A DNA stretch of 64,000 nucleotides from Pipra filicauda (Eukaryota > Chordata > Aves > Passeriformes > Pipridae), in assembly GCF_003945595.2 (NCBI RefSeq), contig NW_024104532.1, positions 2,665,501 through 2,729,500 on the forward strand, given 5' to 3'. Under the pieces are notes generated by a model that was given only the letters and a program-made list of their open reading frames with translations, was not told the DNA's origin and made no database searches. Position numbers and translations under genes: made by a program. Shown one piece after another: positions 11,730-28,249 of the stretch. Every line of letters begins with the position of its first letter. Position 1 is the stretch's first letter.

Positions 11730-12291
11730 GAGTTGCAAAGTGCCAGACGGGACTGAGCTGCAGGTCCCTACATCATGGCCAACCCCCTTGGTCCCTCGGC
11801 TCCCCCCAAGGCTCTGCTGGGCCCTGAGCCTCAGACTGCCATGCTCAGATGATTTTCCCACCTAGTCTTCCACTAACCAGTTGGCTTCCCCTCTCCCTGC
11901 CTCCTGGACTTCCACGGGCTCCTTGTACCCCTTGACCCTCCTGCAGCCCCCGTGCTGTTGGAGGAAGCACATGTCCCACTGTGTCAAGGGCTCGCACACC
12001 TCTAGCATGAGAACCTGCCCAGGATCTGGGGCAAGCACAAAGACAGCGAGGATGTGGCTGGGCAGTCACCAACGGAGGGCTCTCCTTGCCTGGTGCCAGC
12101 CCTGGCTGCAGCCACTCCCTGTGTGCCGCTGAGAGTCTGCTCTGCCAGAGCCCTTGGGACGCCCAAACCAGGGCTGCCACTGCCTCGCAGCCCATCCAGA
12201 GGGATGGGAGATTCCGCCTGCTGACCACCACGGGGCGGAGGAATGGGGTGAGAACCTCTGCGATGGGGTGGGGGGTGGCCCTGCGGACCTC

Positions 12292-12297
12292 AATAAA
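12292..12297 (+). terminator. Polyadenylation signal of the ARL3-like gene
   Basis: AATAAA lies 563 bp after the stop codon and is followed by the G/T-containing stretch gctgctgtgacc. It is the only canonical signal between this stop codon and the LMAN2 promoter. Confidence 0.75.
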
Positions 12298-12486
12298 GCT
12301 GCTGTGACCTCCACGCTGCCTCGGCCAGTCCCTTGCCACGGTGCCGGGACGGCGCACCCCGCTGCCCAGCGAGTCCCGCGGGGTCATTGCCGGGGACGTT
12401 CCCGTTCCTGGGTCCCGTCGGGGCGGGTCACGTGTCCCGCGGGCGGCACGAGGCACGCACGTGAGCGGCCCTGGGGAGGGCAGCGA

Positions 12487-12505
12487 ACTACATCTCCCGG
12501 CATGC
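12487..12505 (+). promoter_or_regulatory. ZNF143 (Staf) type binding site in the LMAN2 promoter
   Basis: ACTACATCTCCCGGCATGC closely matches the long ZNF143/SBS motif ACTACAATTCCCAGCATGC. It sits in a CpG-rich region (about 12330-12960) some 225 bp upstream of the LMAN2 start codon, the usual distance for a ZNF143-driven housekeeping promoter. The long motif makes chance occurrence unlikely. Confidence 0.7.
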
Positions 12506-12729
12506 CCCCAGAACCGCCGCGCACGCGCAGAGAGGGTACGCAGACTCCTCCTCCCGAAGCGCAGCGGGAGCTTCTCACTCCCTCTGGCCCCGCCTCCCCT
12601 CCCTACCATACGCGGGTAGCGGTGTCGCTCACCTCTAGAGGCGGGACCGCGGCGGTGTGTGGATTTCTGATTGGCCGCCGCTGTTGCGGGGCGGGGCCGG
12701 GGCGGGGCGCCGGAAGGCGGAAGCGGAGA

Positions 12730-15700
12730 ATGGCGGCGGGTGCGGGCGGGCTGGTGGCTGTGGTCGCGTTGCTGTTGGCGTTGGTCGGGCCGCGCCCGGC
12801 GCCCGCCGAGCTCACGGACGGCAACAGCGAGCACCTGAAGCGGGAGCACTCGCTCATGAAGCCATATCAGGGTGAGCGCGGGGCCAGGCGGACGCGCCGT
12901 GCGCCCCGACAGTGACCGGGGCTGATCCGCGCTCTGTTCGCCCCTTTGCAGGCGCGGGCTCTGCCGCGATGCCGCTGTGGGACTTCCAGGGCAGCACCAT
13001 GGTCACCAGCCAGTACGTCCGCCTGACGCCCGACGAGCGCAGTCGAGAGGGCTCCATCTGGAACCGCGTGGTGAGAGCCCGGGGGGAGACGGGCGGGGGT
13101 CCGTGGCGGCCCCGCTGCCTCTCCTGGGTCTCGCCCTGACGCCGCTGGGGTCTCTTCCACAGCCCTGCTTCCTCAAGGACTGGGAGCTCCACGTCCACTT
13201 CAAGATCCACGGAGCCGGCAAGAAGAACCTTCACGGGGATGGGCTGGCGCTGTGGTACACGCAGGATCGGCTGGTGCCAGGTCAGTGCGGGTCAGCAGCA
13301 CACGTACCCTGTCCCAGAAGGCAGCTGGGCAGGGAGGCCCCCCAAGCTCCCTCTGTCTCGTGTGTCCAGTGTGGGAGCAGGTGCCCTCAGCCACCTGCCT
13401 GGCAGTGAACAGCTCGTACAGCTCAGAAGTCTGAGCATAAATCCTGACACAGAGCCTTCTGTCTCCAATGTTCTGTCCTGTTCCAGGTCCTGTCTTTGGC
13501 AGCAAGGACAAGTTTCATGGACTGGCTATTTTCCTTGACACGTATCCCAACGATGAAGCCACGGAGGTGAGTGGTCCAGGGAGCCTGTGCAGTGCCCAGG
13601 AGGCCATTTCCTTCCTTCTCCAAGAGCTTCACACCCAGTCCAAGGAAAAGTCTTCCCTTGCTTGAGCATGGTCTGCTCTTCCTGTCGTAGGAACTGATAA
13701 AGGGAAGAGTTTGTATGTGCATTTATGGAGATAAGAAGGTCCTTGCTCCTTCTTGTGCTGCTGTTGGCTACACAGCTGTTTCCCAGGCATTTCCTTCCAC
13801 ACATGAGAGTGGGCACAGGGCTGGTGTAAACCAAGCACCACCTGTTAATATTCATCCTGAGTGTCATTTCCTGAGCTCTGTGCTTTGGTTGCTCATTCCA
13901 TGATGTTTCTGGTCTTATTTTCTCTTTGCAACCTGGGTGTCTCTGAAAGAAACTCCTAGGCTGGCTCTTTGCTCCAGAATTCCCTGTGGTCACAGTACAG
14001 ATCGGTCCCATGGGGGCTGGGGGTCCTTTTCTTCTGTCCTGCTCTGTGTTTGTTGATCTCATGATGGCACAGTCAGAAAACAAAACTGTGCTTTGAGGTC
14101 TGTATCACCAAAAAATGTGATGCTTCAGTCATAAAGCACCTGGAAGTGACCCAACTCCCTGTTGCCTTGATGCTCATGGGAGGTGAATTTCTATCTCCAG
14201 TTGGCCTCTCCTGGTGTATAAAATCTACTGGCAACAAAGCCCTGTGTGTGGTTTTGCTGCTTATGTGGGGTTTCTGCCTGTTCTGGGTCTTGTGCTCTGC
14301 TCTTACACTTCTTGTGTTCAAGGGAGGACTGGACATGGCACTCAGTGCTCTGCTCTGGTTGACAGGGTGATGATGGGTCACAGGTTGGACCTGATGTTCT
14401 CAGAGGTCTTTTCCAACCAAAATGATTCTGTGATTTTTGTCCAGCCACTCTGCAAGCTTGGGGCCGTCTCTGCCTTGGCCACGTGGTGCAGGGTGGGCTT
14501 ATTCACAGAATCACAGAATGGGGGTCGTGATGTGAAGATCGGAAGTGGTGACCTGGCTTTAGGCAGAACAAGCTCTGGCTCAACTTAGAAGCAGTTTTGT
14601 GTGGAGAAGCAGCCTTGACTCCATGGTCCTGTGCTGCATACTCGCTGTGCTCCCACCCTGCTCTCCCTGAGGGCGGGGTAGCCCTGGCAGTGCAGCCCCC
14701 CAGCAGCTGCTGTGTGTCCCTCTGCAGCGGGTGTTCCCCTACATCTCGGCCATGGTCAACAATGGGTCCCTGACGTACGACCACAGCAAGGACGGGCGCT
14801 GGACGGAGCTGGCCGGGTGTTCCGCTGACCTGCGCAACCAGAACCACGACACCTTCCTGGCGATCCGGTACTCCCGGGGCCGGCTCACGGTGAGCACCTG
14901 TGGGGGGTCGTGCACGTTCAGTGGGGTGGGGGCTGCTGGAGCAGTATGTGGCCTGGAGGTGGTTTTCCAGGCTCCGCTGCCTGCCCCTCAAGCACCTCCA
15001 GCTCTGAAAGAGCTGCAGGATAGCGGTGAGCATTCCTGGTGTGACCCTGCCCTGGTCTTGCAGGTGATGACTGATGTGGAAGACAAGAATGAATGGAAGA
15101 ACTGCATCGACATTGCAGGAGTGCAGCTGCCAACTGGATACTTCTTTGGTGCTTCTGCTGGCACTGGAGATCTGTCTGGTGAGAGGGAGCTTTGCTCAGG
15201 GGAGCATTTGGTGGTTGGAGCCTGGACTAGGTGATCCTGCCTTGGGAGAAGGGTTGGACTAGATGGTCTCCAGTGGTCCTTTCCAACCCCAACTATTCTG
15301 TGATTCTGTGGATGCACTGGATAGCTTCCATGGCTTCCTTTCCCTGAATTGTTCACTGGGCTCTTGCAACCATCTTTAGCAGGAACCTGTGGCTGGGGGA
15401 GGGGGCACTTGAGAGCCAAGGAACATCTTGGGCTTGCAGTTTGATACCTGGGAATGAGGGTGGCTTGAGAGGGAGGGAGACTGGACCTGGCAGAGCAGGG
15501 TCCAAGGGGTGCTCTGAGTGCCTGGACATCTCTCAGAGTTTCTGACAGGATTTGCTGGCTGTTCCACAGACAATCACGACATTATCTCGATGAAGCTGTT
15601 CCAGCTCATGGTGGAGCACCCTGTAGAAGATGAGACAGTTGACTGGACCAAGATCGAGCCAAGGGTCAGCCTCCTTAAGTCCCCCAAAGGTGAGTCCATG

Positions 15701-15965
15701 GGCTTCAAAGACCTTCCATGGGGGATTGGAATGTTGGGGCTGTGACACCCTGCGAGACTCCGTGGGAGCCAAGCTTGGGACCATCTCTGTTTTTGCTCTT
15801 ACAGACAACGTGGATGACCCGACGGGAAATTTCCGGAGTGGGCCCCTGACGGGCTGGAAGGTGTTCCTGCTCCTGCTCTGTGCACTGCTGGGCATCATCA
15901 TCTGTGCCGTGGTGGGAGCCGTGGTCTTCCAGAAGCGCCAGGAGCGGAACAAGCGTTTCTACTAA
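12730..15965 (+). CDS. LMAN2: Lectin, mannose-binding 2 (VIP36), 8 exons, 338 aa
   Basis: Type I membrane L-type lectin that binds high-mannose glycans and cycles between ER, Golgi and early secretory vesicles. Exons: 12730-12871, 12952-13070, 13163-13280, 13487-13566, 14728-14889, 15064-15178, 15570-15689, 15805-15965; all phases join. A hydrophobic signal peptide covers about residues 1-26. The L-type lectin domain starts around DGNSEHLKREHSL and includes DGLALWYT, AIFLDTYPND and NCIDIAGVQLPTGYFFG. One transmembrane segment (VFLLLLCALLGIIICAVVGA) precedes the short tail QKRQERNKRFY, the trafficking signal of VIP36. The protein is shorter than human (356 aa) only because of the signal-peptide region. 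Start chosen as the first ATG of the CpG-island exon, in frame with the signal peptide. Confidence 0.97.
14305..14437 (+). mobile_element. CR1-like LINE 3' end in LMAN2 intron 4
   Basis: The segment carries the typical avian CR1 3' signature: a tract with GGTTGGACCTGATG, TTTTCCAACC and the terminal ATGATTCTGTGATT. Only the 3' end is present, as is usual for 5'-truncated copies. The 5' boundary is approximate. Confidence 0.7.
14501..14524 (-). mobile_element. Short remnant of a CR1 3' terminus, reverse orientation
   Basis: CACAGAATCACAGAATG is the reverse complement of the CR1 terminal ATTCTGTGATTCTGTG repeat. Little else of the element can be seen. Confidence 0.4.
15200..15310 (+). mobile_element. 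CR1-like LINE 3' end in LMAN2 intron 6
   Basis: Contains GGGTTGGACTAGATGGTC, CCTTTCCAACCCC and the terminal ATTCTGTGATTCTGTG of avian CR1. It is a short 5'-truncated copy beginning close to the end of exon 6. Confidence 0.8.
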
Positions 15966-16287
15966 AGGAACACCTGTGCCCAAACCCATCTTTTCTATGG
16001 GGAGCTGTAAAAACTGTGGTTTCTAAACGCTGTTTCTGAGAAATACCAGAAGTATTTTCTTACCTGTCTGTAAGTTTGGCTGTAACCTCTGCCCGGCCCT
16101 TGGCCTCCAGCAGATCGGACTAAGGGGGGGTGATGCCCTCTGGACCCCCAGAGCTGTGGTGTGGGAGCCTGGAGGTTGCTCCCCAGTTTTTTCCAGTGCT
16201 CCCCCTGCCAGCTGGGACCTGCTGTGCTGCCTGGGGCAGGTGTGAACATGAGGTGAGGGTCTGTGGGGAGGGGGCTGTGAGTGGGGC

Positions 16288-16293
16288 ATTAAA
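16288..16293 (+). terminator. Polyadenylation signal of LMAN2
   Basis: ATTAAA, a common natural variant, lies 323 bp after the LMAN2 stop codon and about 436 bp before the B4GALT7 start codon. No AATAAA is present in between. Confidence 0.65.
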
Positions 16294-16728
16294 GGACTGA
16301 CACCACCTGCGGCTCTGTCTCTGTCTGAGGGGGGAGAAGGGGGGCTCTACATGGAGAGAGGATGGGATGGAAAACGCCAGGGGGGGGCTGAAAGAGCTGG
16401 GAGTGAGGGGGGTGCTTTTTCCGGCAGGAGGGGGTCCCAGCTGGGTGGGAAGGCAATTTTGGAAGGGTCCCGAAGGAACTGGGAGGGAAGAGTCTGTTCT
16501 CTGGAATCTTCGGGGGGCACGGCATGGAAGAGGGAATGTTCCTCGAGGAGAGGAGCCCCGGTGGAGGCGGGCGGTGCAGGAGGAGGCGGGGGGATGTCCT
16601 CGGCGGTCGGTCCCGCCCCCGTCCCGCCCCGCCGGCGGAAGGGAAGCGTGTCCGTGTTTCCGGGAGGTCGGGGGGGAGCGGCGGGCGCCGCCAGCGTGTC
16701 CCCGGGGCGGCGGGGCCGGGCGGGCGCC

Positions 16729-18917
<2,189 letters not shown>

Positions 18918-19206
18918 GCCCATCCCCGTGTGTCAGTCGTGTGCGCTGTGCTGGTGCCAAGACTCCGAGGCTACCATAGAGCTGCTTGGAGTAGGCAAGA
19001 TTTTGGCAGCGGATGACTATGGCAGTGCTGGTGAGACATGGAGGAACAGACGAGGCTGAGAACTGGGTTTTGCTGGGACCAACAGAAGAGGCTGAGAATG
19101 GGACTCGGTGGTGTTGCTGCTGGTGCTGGTGCTGCCTCCCAGGGCAGGCACAGGAGGAGGTTTTCCTGTGCTGGACATGCCTGAGCTGCCACTCAGCTCA
19201 GAGGAC

Positions 19207-19212
19207 AATAAA
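19207..19212 (+). terminator. Polyadenylation signal of B4GALT7
   Basis: AATAAA lies 290 bp after the stop codon and is followed within 20-30 bases by a GT-rich stretch (gttgtgagttgtg). Confidence 0.8.
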
Positions 19213-19229
19213 GACCTGTCAGGGCAGTT

Positions 19230-22200
19230 GTGAGTTGTGAATGCCCTGGGTTGTGCTGTACCACTCTGTTTTCCTGCTTTCTTTACCTCCCTGGCTTCAC
19301 TGGTTTGGCCCTGGGGGTGCTCTGTGTGACAGGCTGGGCGCTGCTCTGGTTCGGAGGCCAAGCCAGTCTGAAATGGGCTCTGAGATGGTGCCTGTTCCAG
19401 CTGCCAGGTACCCCCAGGGCTGGGCTGTGGTCACTCCACTGCAGGAAGTGGTTTTGGTTAAGCTGTGCCCTGAGCCCCAGGATCCACAGCCCTGCTGGAT
19501 GTCAGCAGTTGTAGGCCAGGACCTCTCTTTGGAGTAAGGAGAAGAGTTCTGGCTTGAGCTGCTCCTCTCCTTGTCTGCCCTCTGTGGAATATGCTGCCTC
19601 AGCTTGTCTGAGGGGGTTGGAGAACTGGATGTCTCCCCAGAAGTGCTGAGGGGAACTGGGATCTGCTCTAGTCCTGCATTCCCTGTCCTGGGAAGGACTG
19701 GCTGCCAGGCTCACTGCAGTGCTGGTGGAACTGGGGGAATGGTGTGGGTGAAGTGTGGGAATTGGGACAGTCACCCCTAACTCACCTGAGCTGAGAGTAA
19801 CAAGAGCTGCTGTGGGCAAGGCAGAGGCTGGGGTGTACCTGTTGAAGGTGGGAACAGGGGGGTTTGATGAGGGAAGGGCAAGTCTGGGGGTGAAACAGGC
19901 TGCAGCTCCCACCTGCTCACTCCAGCCACCTGGCACTGTCTCACTGCCAGGACAGTTTCTCCTATGTCATGGCAGGACAAGGACCTGGGTGGGGAAGTTG
20001 GGAAGGTCCCAGTGGGTGAGAAGGGATGCTGGGGGCTGCTGGTTGTTAAGGTTTAGTAGAAATCAGCCACACCAGCAGCTTCTTCTGAGAACTGGGTTGT
20101 GTAGAGCTGGGCAGGAGGGACCCTCAGGACCCAGCTGTTGAGACCCAGGTGGGAGCAGTGGCTGTGGAACAGCACCTGGTCCATGCCGGCTCATGCTGGG
20201 AGTGAACCGGCACTGTGACCTCTGGGATGCTGCCGCTCACCCTCATCTGCTGAAGGTGGCAAATGCCTGATGACTCTCAAGGGAGACCTCTGCCAACACT
20301 GGGCTCCTCTCCTCCATCACCAGCCTGTCCTGGCCATGGCCTTGGGCTGCTGTGTGGATGGAGCTGTGCCACTTCAGAGTGGAGGGTGCTCAGGCTGCCT
20401 CACAGATGGTGCCATGTGTAGGCCTGCACCAAGCTGACTCTGGGGTTTTGGCACATGTTTTGGGTACTGTTGCCTCCTCAAGCTGGGTAAACCCCATTGA
20501 ACAGCCAGTACCCCTCTGTTCAGCCCCGTCACCAGCATTGGCACCAGGCCCTCCACATTTCCTGGCCCGTTCTGTCCTCGTCCCCTGCCTGGCACTTCCC
20601 AGAGTGGTCTCTTTGCATCCCAGACAGAAGCTGTTGCCATCCTGGGAAGATGAGCAGCTCTGGGGAGGAGTGCTGGGATGAGGGAGACAGAAGCATCAGA
20701 GCCAAGTGAGGGGGTCGTGTACCATGTAGGAATGGGGTGTCTGGAGAGATCTGGTGCCATCTGCTCTCTGTGCTGCTCTGGAGCTGGAAGAGGAGTCTGG
20801 TGCCCTCAGATGGAGTGTGAGGGGGGCTGTCTCCAAGGCAGGGGTCGTGGTGGCTGTGCAGGGTGGTGAGGATGAGGCTGTGCTGCTTTGCATCATGGAA
20901 GGGGCAGGCCCAGCCTTGAGGTGTGAGGTTGTGCTGCCCAGGAGTTCCCATTGGCCTCTCCAGCCCAGTGGCCCCAAAGCAGCACTGATAGCTGGCATGA
21001 AGATTGCTGGTTGGCTTGGACACCCAGTGCACTCCTCTAGAGGACCACTCATGTCCCTCGCTGTGGGCAGCCAGAGGGAGATGTCAGCCTAGCAGCCCCA
21101 CTCCTGTCTCTCCATGGTGCGGGTTTTGGGATTGGCCACCTGTATTCCAGCCACTTCCTGGTGCCTGAACTGCAGCCAGGGCTGGCAGAGGCAGATCAAA
21201 GTATTTCTCTACACCGTTCAAAATAGATGACACAATTTCGGGCAGGTTTCATGGAGACGTAGCTGTGCAGAAACAGAGCATATGTGCACCTCACACTTCG
21301 CTCAGCACTACAGGCTCCTCTCCCGCTGCCTGGCAGCTATTTCTCAGCTCTGCTCGCAGCCCCCTCACCCTCCAGTTGCTTTTGTGGAAGAGGCGCCATG
21401 CCGGAGACCCGACTTCCTTTTATAGCCCTGAATGTGACTCGGAGGTCGCTCAGCTCCGCTCCCCCCACGCACTTCGATATCAGCAATAGCCCAGTGGGAA
21501 GGGATGAATTTTTTCCCTGTTGCCTTCCTGCAGATGGATAACACTCTGCCTGCTGTCCCAGGAATCCTGCAGAGCTGAGCAAGAGGCCTCCCAGCGTTCT
21601 CAGGCTCTCAGCAACCCTGAGGAGAGCATCAAAATGCTCAGGGGCAGAGAGGGTCCCTGGAGTCCCAGCCCTGCCCCTCTGTGAACCCCCTTCTGAGGTC
21701 CCAATTGCTGCCAGTGAGGCTGTGTGGGGGCTGCTGCAGGCACAGCAATCAAAGGCTTTTATTGCTGGGTTGTTCTAAACCGGATGGTTCTGGAGCTGTT
21801 TGCTGGTAAAAAACGTGAAATTGCTTTAGTATCATGGTGGGGAGGATTGGGGGGTAAAGTGGGCAGAGAGTGGAGACTGGGGAAATACTGATGGGAGGCA
21901 GGAGCATTTCTGCCCAGAGAAGGGGGCATGGAGTGTCCCGGGCAGTGTGGGAACTGCTATCCCAGGGAGACGAGCTCGGGGCACGGTGGAGCAGGAAACG
22001 GGGCAGACGGAAGGAGGGGTGTGGCTGTGACCAGCACCCATTGCAGTCAGCCTGGCATCACTGGAACCTGCCCGGTCCAAGCCCCGTGGGATTATGCCTG
22101 TCCCTGTGGGCTGTCGGGGGGCCCCGTTCATGGCTGAACTCCAGACAGAAAGCTAGGGCATTGCAGACACATTCCTGGTGCCAGCAGGGTGGGAAATGGC

Positions 22201-22900
22201 AATGTTGGGAAGGGCCCCCCTATTCAGAGGACACATATGCTGCCGCTCCGGCGTGCGGTGGGGAACAGGGGGCCGGAGGGAGCGGAGCGTGCCTTGGCAG
22301 CGCACCGAGGACACTGCCAGCATGTGAGCCCGGGGAGCAGGGACCGGGGACGGTGTGTGTGTGTGTGGGAGAGCACTGGCAGCACAGCTTGAGGACTCGG
22401 GTGTGCGGGGGGAGTAGGGGGGGAGCTGGCAGCGAGCGGGGCCCCGGAGTGCGAGAGTGCTGGGTGCGTGCGTCCCCCAGGCTGGGGACGGTGCGGATGC
22501 GATCCCTCCCTGGGGACAGACGGGCACCGCGCCGTGGGGACGGAGCAGGGCTGCCGCAGGTGTCCTGCTCCACGAGGAGGCCGGGACGCCGGTGACCAGG
22601 TCCAGCCCGTGGCGGGATCCCCGCTCCCTGCGGCTGCCACACTGCAGTGAGCGGCAAGTGACAAAACCGGCTCCGGGCCAGGCCGTGGCAGCGCTGATTC
22701 ACAGGGATGGAGCGTGTCGCGTCTCGCTGGCGCCAGGCCAGGCGCTGGGGCAGGTGGGGGTACACACCATGTCCCCTGGGGCTTTGTGGGGCTCCTGCCC
22801 ACCCGTGGGTGCTGTGAGGGGGAGGCACGGGGTTGTCCTGCAAGAGGAGGGTGCAGGGATTGTCCCACGGTGCTGAGGCCCCTCTCCACTCCACAGGTAC
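19230..22900. other. Intergenic region between B4GALT7 and N4BP3, no gene recognised
   Basis: Open frames are short and unrelated to any family I know. I specifically looked for a PROP1-like homeodomain, since PROP1 lies in this neighbourhood in human, and found none. Two segments (about 21190-21545 and 21735-21840) differ from their surroundings by AT-rich, motif-dense sequence and could be conserved regulatory DNA. From about 22.3 kb the sequence turns CpG-rich towards the N4BP3 promoter. Confidence 0.5.
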
Positions 22901-23142
22901 GAAGCAAAATATTTCTCTCCACCCTCGCCGGGCGATACTCGGGGACATCAGCCCCGCGCTACGGTGAGGGCCACCGGGGGCCGACTGGGCGCCGCTGCTG
23001 AGCCCGGAGCTGTAGCTCGGGGGGGGTTTGCGGGGATCTCCCCGCGCTTTCGTGGGAGGGGGGGGGTTTGCGCAAGGAGCTCTCGGCGCCGCACGCAGCC
23101 AGCCCGCCCTGCCCCGCCCCGCTGGTGGGCACGGCCGGGCCG

Positions 23143-23199
23143 CCCCCCTCCTTCCTCCTTCCTCCTCCTCTTTCCTCCTCCTCCTCCTCCTTCCCGCCC
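23143..23199 (+). repeat. Polypyrimidine (CCT)n tract in the N4BP3 promoter
   Basis: A nearly pure C/T run of CTCCTT and CCT units, about 55 bp long, sits roughly 140 bp upstream of the inferred first N4BP3 splice donor within a CpG island (about 22950-23620). Confidence 0.8.
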
Positions 23200-23342
23200 C
23201 TCCCGTCCCACCGCCCCCGCGCCGCGATTTGCCGGTGCCGGCCCCGCCCGCCGCCCCGCGCGGCCGCGGCCGAGGGGCGCGTTCAAACGCGGCGAGGGAA
23301 GGAGCGCGGAGCGGAGCCGTGCGGGACCGCAGCGCCGCCGGC

Positions 23343-25020
23343 ATGGTGAGTGCGGGGCCGGGGGGCTCCCGGGGCGCCCCATCCCCCTTCCCCGGTGTGC
23401 TCCGGCGTGCGGGCTTTGTCCCGGGCTCGGCCCCGGGGACCGACCGCCCCCTCCGCCTTGCCCGTGCCGGAAATTCCGGCGGGGCTGCGGGAGGCGCAGG
23501 GGGGGCTGTGCGGGAACCCGCGCTCGCCTCCCCGTAGCACCCCCTGCGCCTCCGCGCAGCCCCGCCGTGCTCTCCCGCGTGGAGTGGGAAGGGGAGAGGA
23601 TTTGTGGCCGTATCTTGCCCGGGCACGGCCAGGGTTGGGAACAGATCCCGAAGGAGCCAGGCTGGCCGGACCGGTGTTTTGCCGCCTGGAGGGTGATCCC
23701 CTCCCTGCCGCAGGCAGGACACCTTCGGGTTCCCCCGGCGTTTCCCAAAGCTCCCACAACCTGACCTACTTCCTCGGCCGCCTGTGCCGGGAGGAGCCGG
23801 TGCGGGGCTCGGCCAAGCTGCTCCCCAATGCCGGGGGCTGCATGAGCATCCACTCCTCTGCCGCACCACCATGGGAACATCCATGTCCCCCATCCCTGTG
23901 CACGCCCCGTGGCACCGCAGGCATGCCAGATCCTTCCAGAGGATCTGGTGCCCTTCGTGGGGTGCCGATGCCCGGAGCAGGTGCTGGGCTCGCAGAGGGA
24001 GGTGACAGCGCAGGCCGGGAGCTGTCAGACAGGTTTGTGCGTGGCAGCAATTAAAAGCCGGGTGTTTGTTTACGCGGCGCGTGGTGCTGAGAACCAGGGC
24101 AGCTTCCTGGGTGTAACCCGGCCCTGGAGCCCTCGGCAAGGCTGGAAGCCGTGCTGGGGGCTCTGCCTCGCCCCTGCCACGCTTGCTGTGTCCCCTGCAC
24201 TGGTGTGAGGACATTGTCCCTCTCACTAGTGCTGGGGAGCCAGAGCTAAGGCCGAAGACATCCTCTCATCCTTCCTCCCCCGGCCACCTGCGCAGGAAGC
24301 TGCATTGTCCCGTCAGCATCCTGCCCCTTCCCACCGCCCTCACGCCATGTCCGGCCACGGGGTCCCCAGCACGCACACAGCTGCTGGGCTGTGGCTGCCT
24401 CATCCCTGCCTGGTGCTGGAGTGGAAATGCCTGTGGATGGAGCGGGTCCGTGTGCAGCTTGCCCTGTGAGGTGCAGGAGCCCATGCCGTGAGGGAAGCGT
24501 CCCCGTGGTGGTGGAGAGGTGCCTGTCACCTGCACACCGTGGGGAGGGCAAGCTGATGGGCATCCCCAGGGCCGTTCTGGGGAGTTCTCCAGAGGGTGTC
24601 CGGACCCAGAGGTCCTGGCAGGGTGGGTGGGTGCTGCGGGGCTGGGGCTGGCGCCAGGCCCAGGCAGGCGCTGCCGGCTCCCGAACTCGCCCGCCTGGCT
24701 GGGCGGCAGGTGCCTGTTCTGGTGGCAGCCCCGGCCGCGGGCGGGAGGTGGGGCTGGGTGTGGGAGGGAGGCGCTGCACCGTTGGGGGGGGCAGCAGCAG
24801 GGAGCCCCCGCCTTGGTGTGTGCTGTGCCCTGGCACCCCTTCGCTCGGCTCCCCCAGGGAGCTGCATGGGAGATGGTGGGTCTGTCCCAGTGCCAGGAGC
24901 CCAGGTGGGTCCTTGGGGCTGGCTAGGAAGGGGGGGTGCCGGGAGTTTCACGGTCCTGATTGCCCGGTGTCACTGACTCTGTCTCTCCCCCAGCAGTGCT
25001 GGTACTGGGCTTTTCTCTAA
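23343..25020 (+). other. Candidate upstream ORF of N4BP3 spanning the first splice junction
   Basis: The CpG-island exon ends GGC-ATG at 23345, directly before a consensus donor (gtgagt). The first coding exon begins after a pyrimidine tract and tandem acceptor cag-cag (ends at 24993 or 24996). Joining them puts this ATG in frame with MQCWYWAFL or MCWYWAFL and a stop at 25018-25020, six bases before the main start codon. Exon 1 is inferred from promoter and donor signals; its transcript was not seen, so the uORF is provisional. Confidence 0.4.
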
Positions 25021-27409
<2,389 letters not shown>

Positions 27410-28243
27410 GGGATGGGATGCCAGTGGGACTGTGAAGGGGGAACATCTCTTGCTGCTGCAGCGGGACGATCTCAGGGTGTGCACAAGGACTGGCCACTTG
27501 GCACTGCTCTGGGCCGAAGGACTGATTGCAACAGGGGAGCTTTTCCTTCTTGCAGCGCTTCAGGCCCTTCTGGTGGGGGTCTCTGGGGGCCATCTGTGCC
27601 AGGGTGGGGGTCTTGCATGTGCCCCGTGCTCTGACTCCAGGAGCATTTGCCCTGTGATTCCTTCTGCCATGGGGGGCAGAAACCAAGCGCCCTGTGAAAC
27701 ATTCCCTGTCCCTCCTGCTCTGCTGCCCCTGTTCCTGCAACCCAGTAACTTAATATCTTGTGAGGAGGGGCTTGAGCCCTGTCACCACCCCACTGCCTTG
27801 CTGTGGGGGTTCCACCTGCTGCTCGCAGTGGCCACCTTGTCAGCAAGGCCATGGAGCTGCTGGTGCCACTGGGAAGGCAGAGGAGGAAACCCTGATGAGT
27901 GCTGGTACTGCTGGGATGGGGCAGCTGCGCCAGCACCTCTGCTGGGGCTTCCCATGTCCCCAGTGTGGGGCTGCTCTGCAGTGGAGGTGGTTGATGCAGC
28001 TTCCCTCGGGCTGAGAGGGGCAAGTGCCTTGTGCAAGGAGGGATGGGAACGGGTGCCCTGCTGCACTGGGAGGAACTGGGGAGGGGAACAGGACATGTGG
28101 GCAGGGATGTGTGTGAGCTGGGGAAGAGGCTGGGGTCTCCCCTCCCAAGGTGGGTGAGGGAGAGCTGGGGGAGCCCCAAGGTTCTGGGAGGAAGAAGCCC
28201 TGCTCCATGTCTGTAACAGCAGAGCCCCAAACCCCATTCCTGC

Positions 28244-28249
28244 AATAAA
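28244..28249 (+). terminator. Polyadenylation signal of N4BP3
   Basis: AATAAA lies 835 bp after the N4BP3 stop codon, followed by T-rich sequence (cctgtatttctctctc). The NHP2 signal on the other strand is only about 280 bp further right, so the two genes end tail to tail. Confidence 0.8.

Noticed and set aside
11845..12849. A 334-codon minus-strand open frame across the LMAN2 promoter
   Set aside because: Same cause: GC-rich promoter sequence without domain similarity, overlapping LMAN2 exon 1 and the ARL3-like 3' UTR on the other strand.
19230..22900. Search for a PROP1-like homeobox gene between B4GALT7 and N4BP3
   Set aside because: Human PROP1 lies in this neighbourhood, but none of the six frames here contains a homeodomain-like segment.
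22220..24226. A 668-codon minus-strand open frame across the N4BP3 promoter
   Set aside because: It runs through a CpG island where stop codons are rare, is Pro/Arg/Gly/Ala-rich, has no recognisable domain and lies antisense to the N4BP3 promoter. It is a composition artefact.
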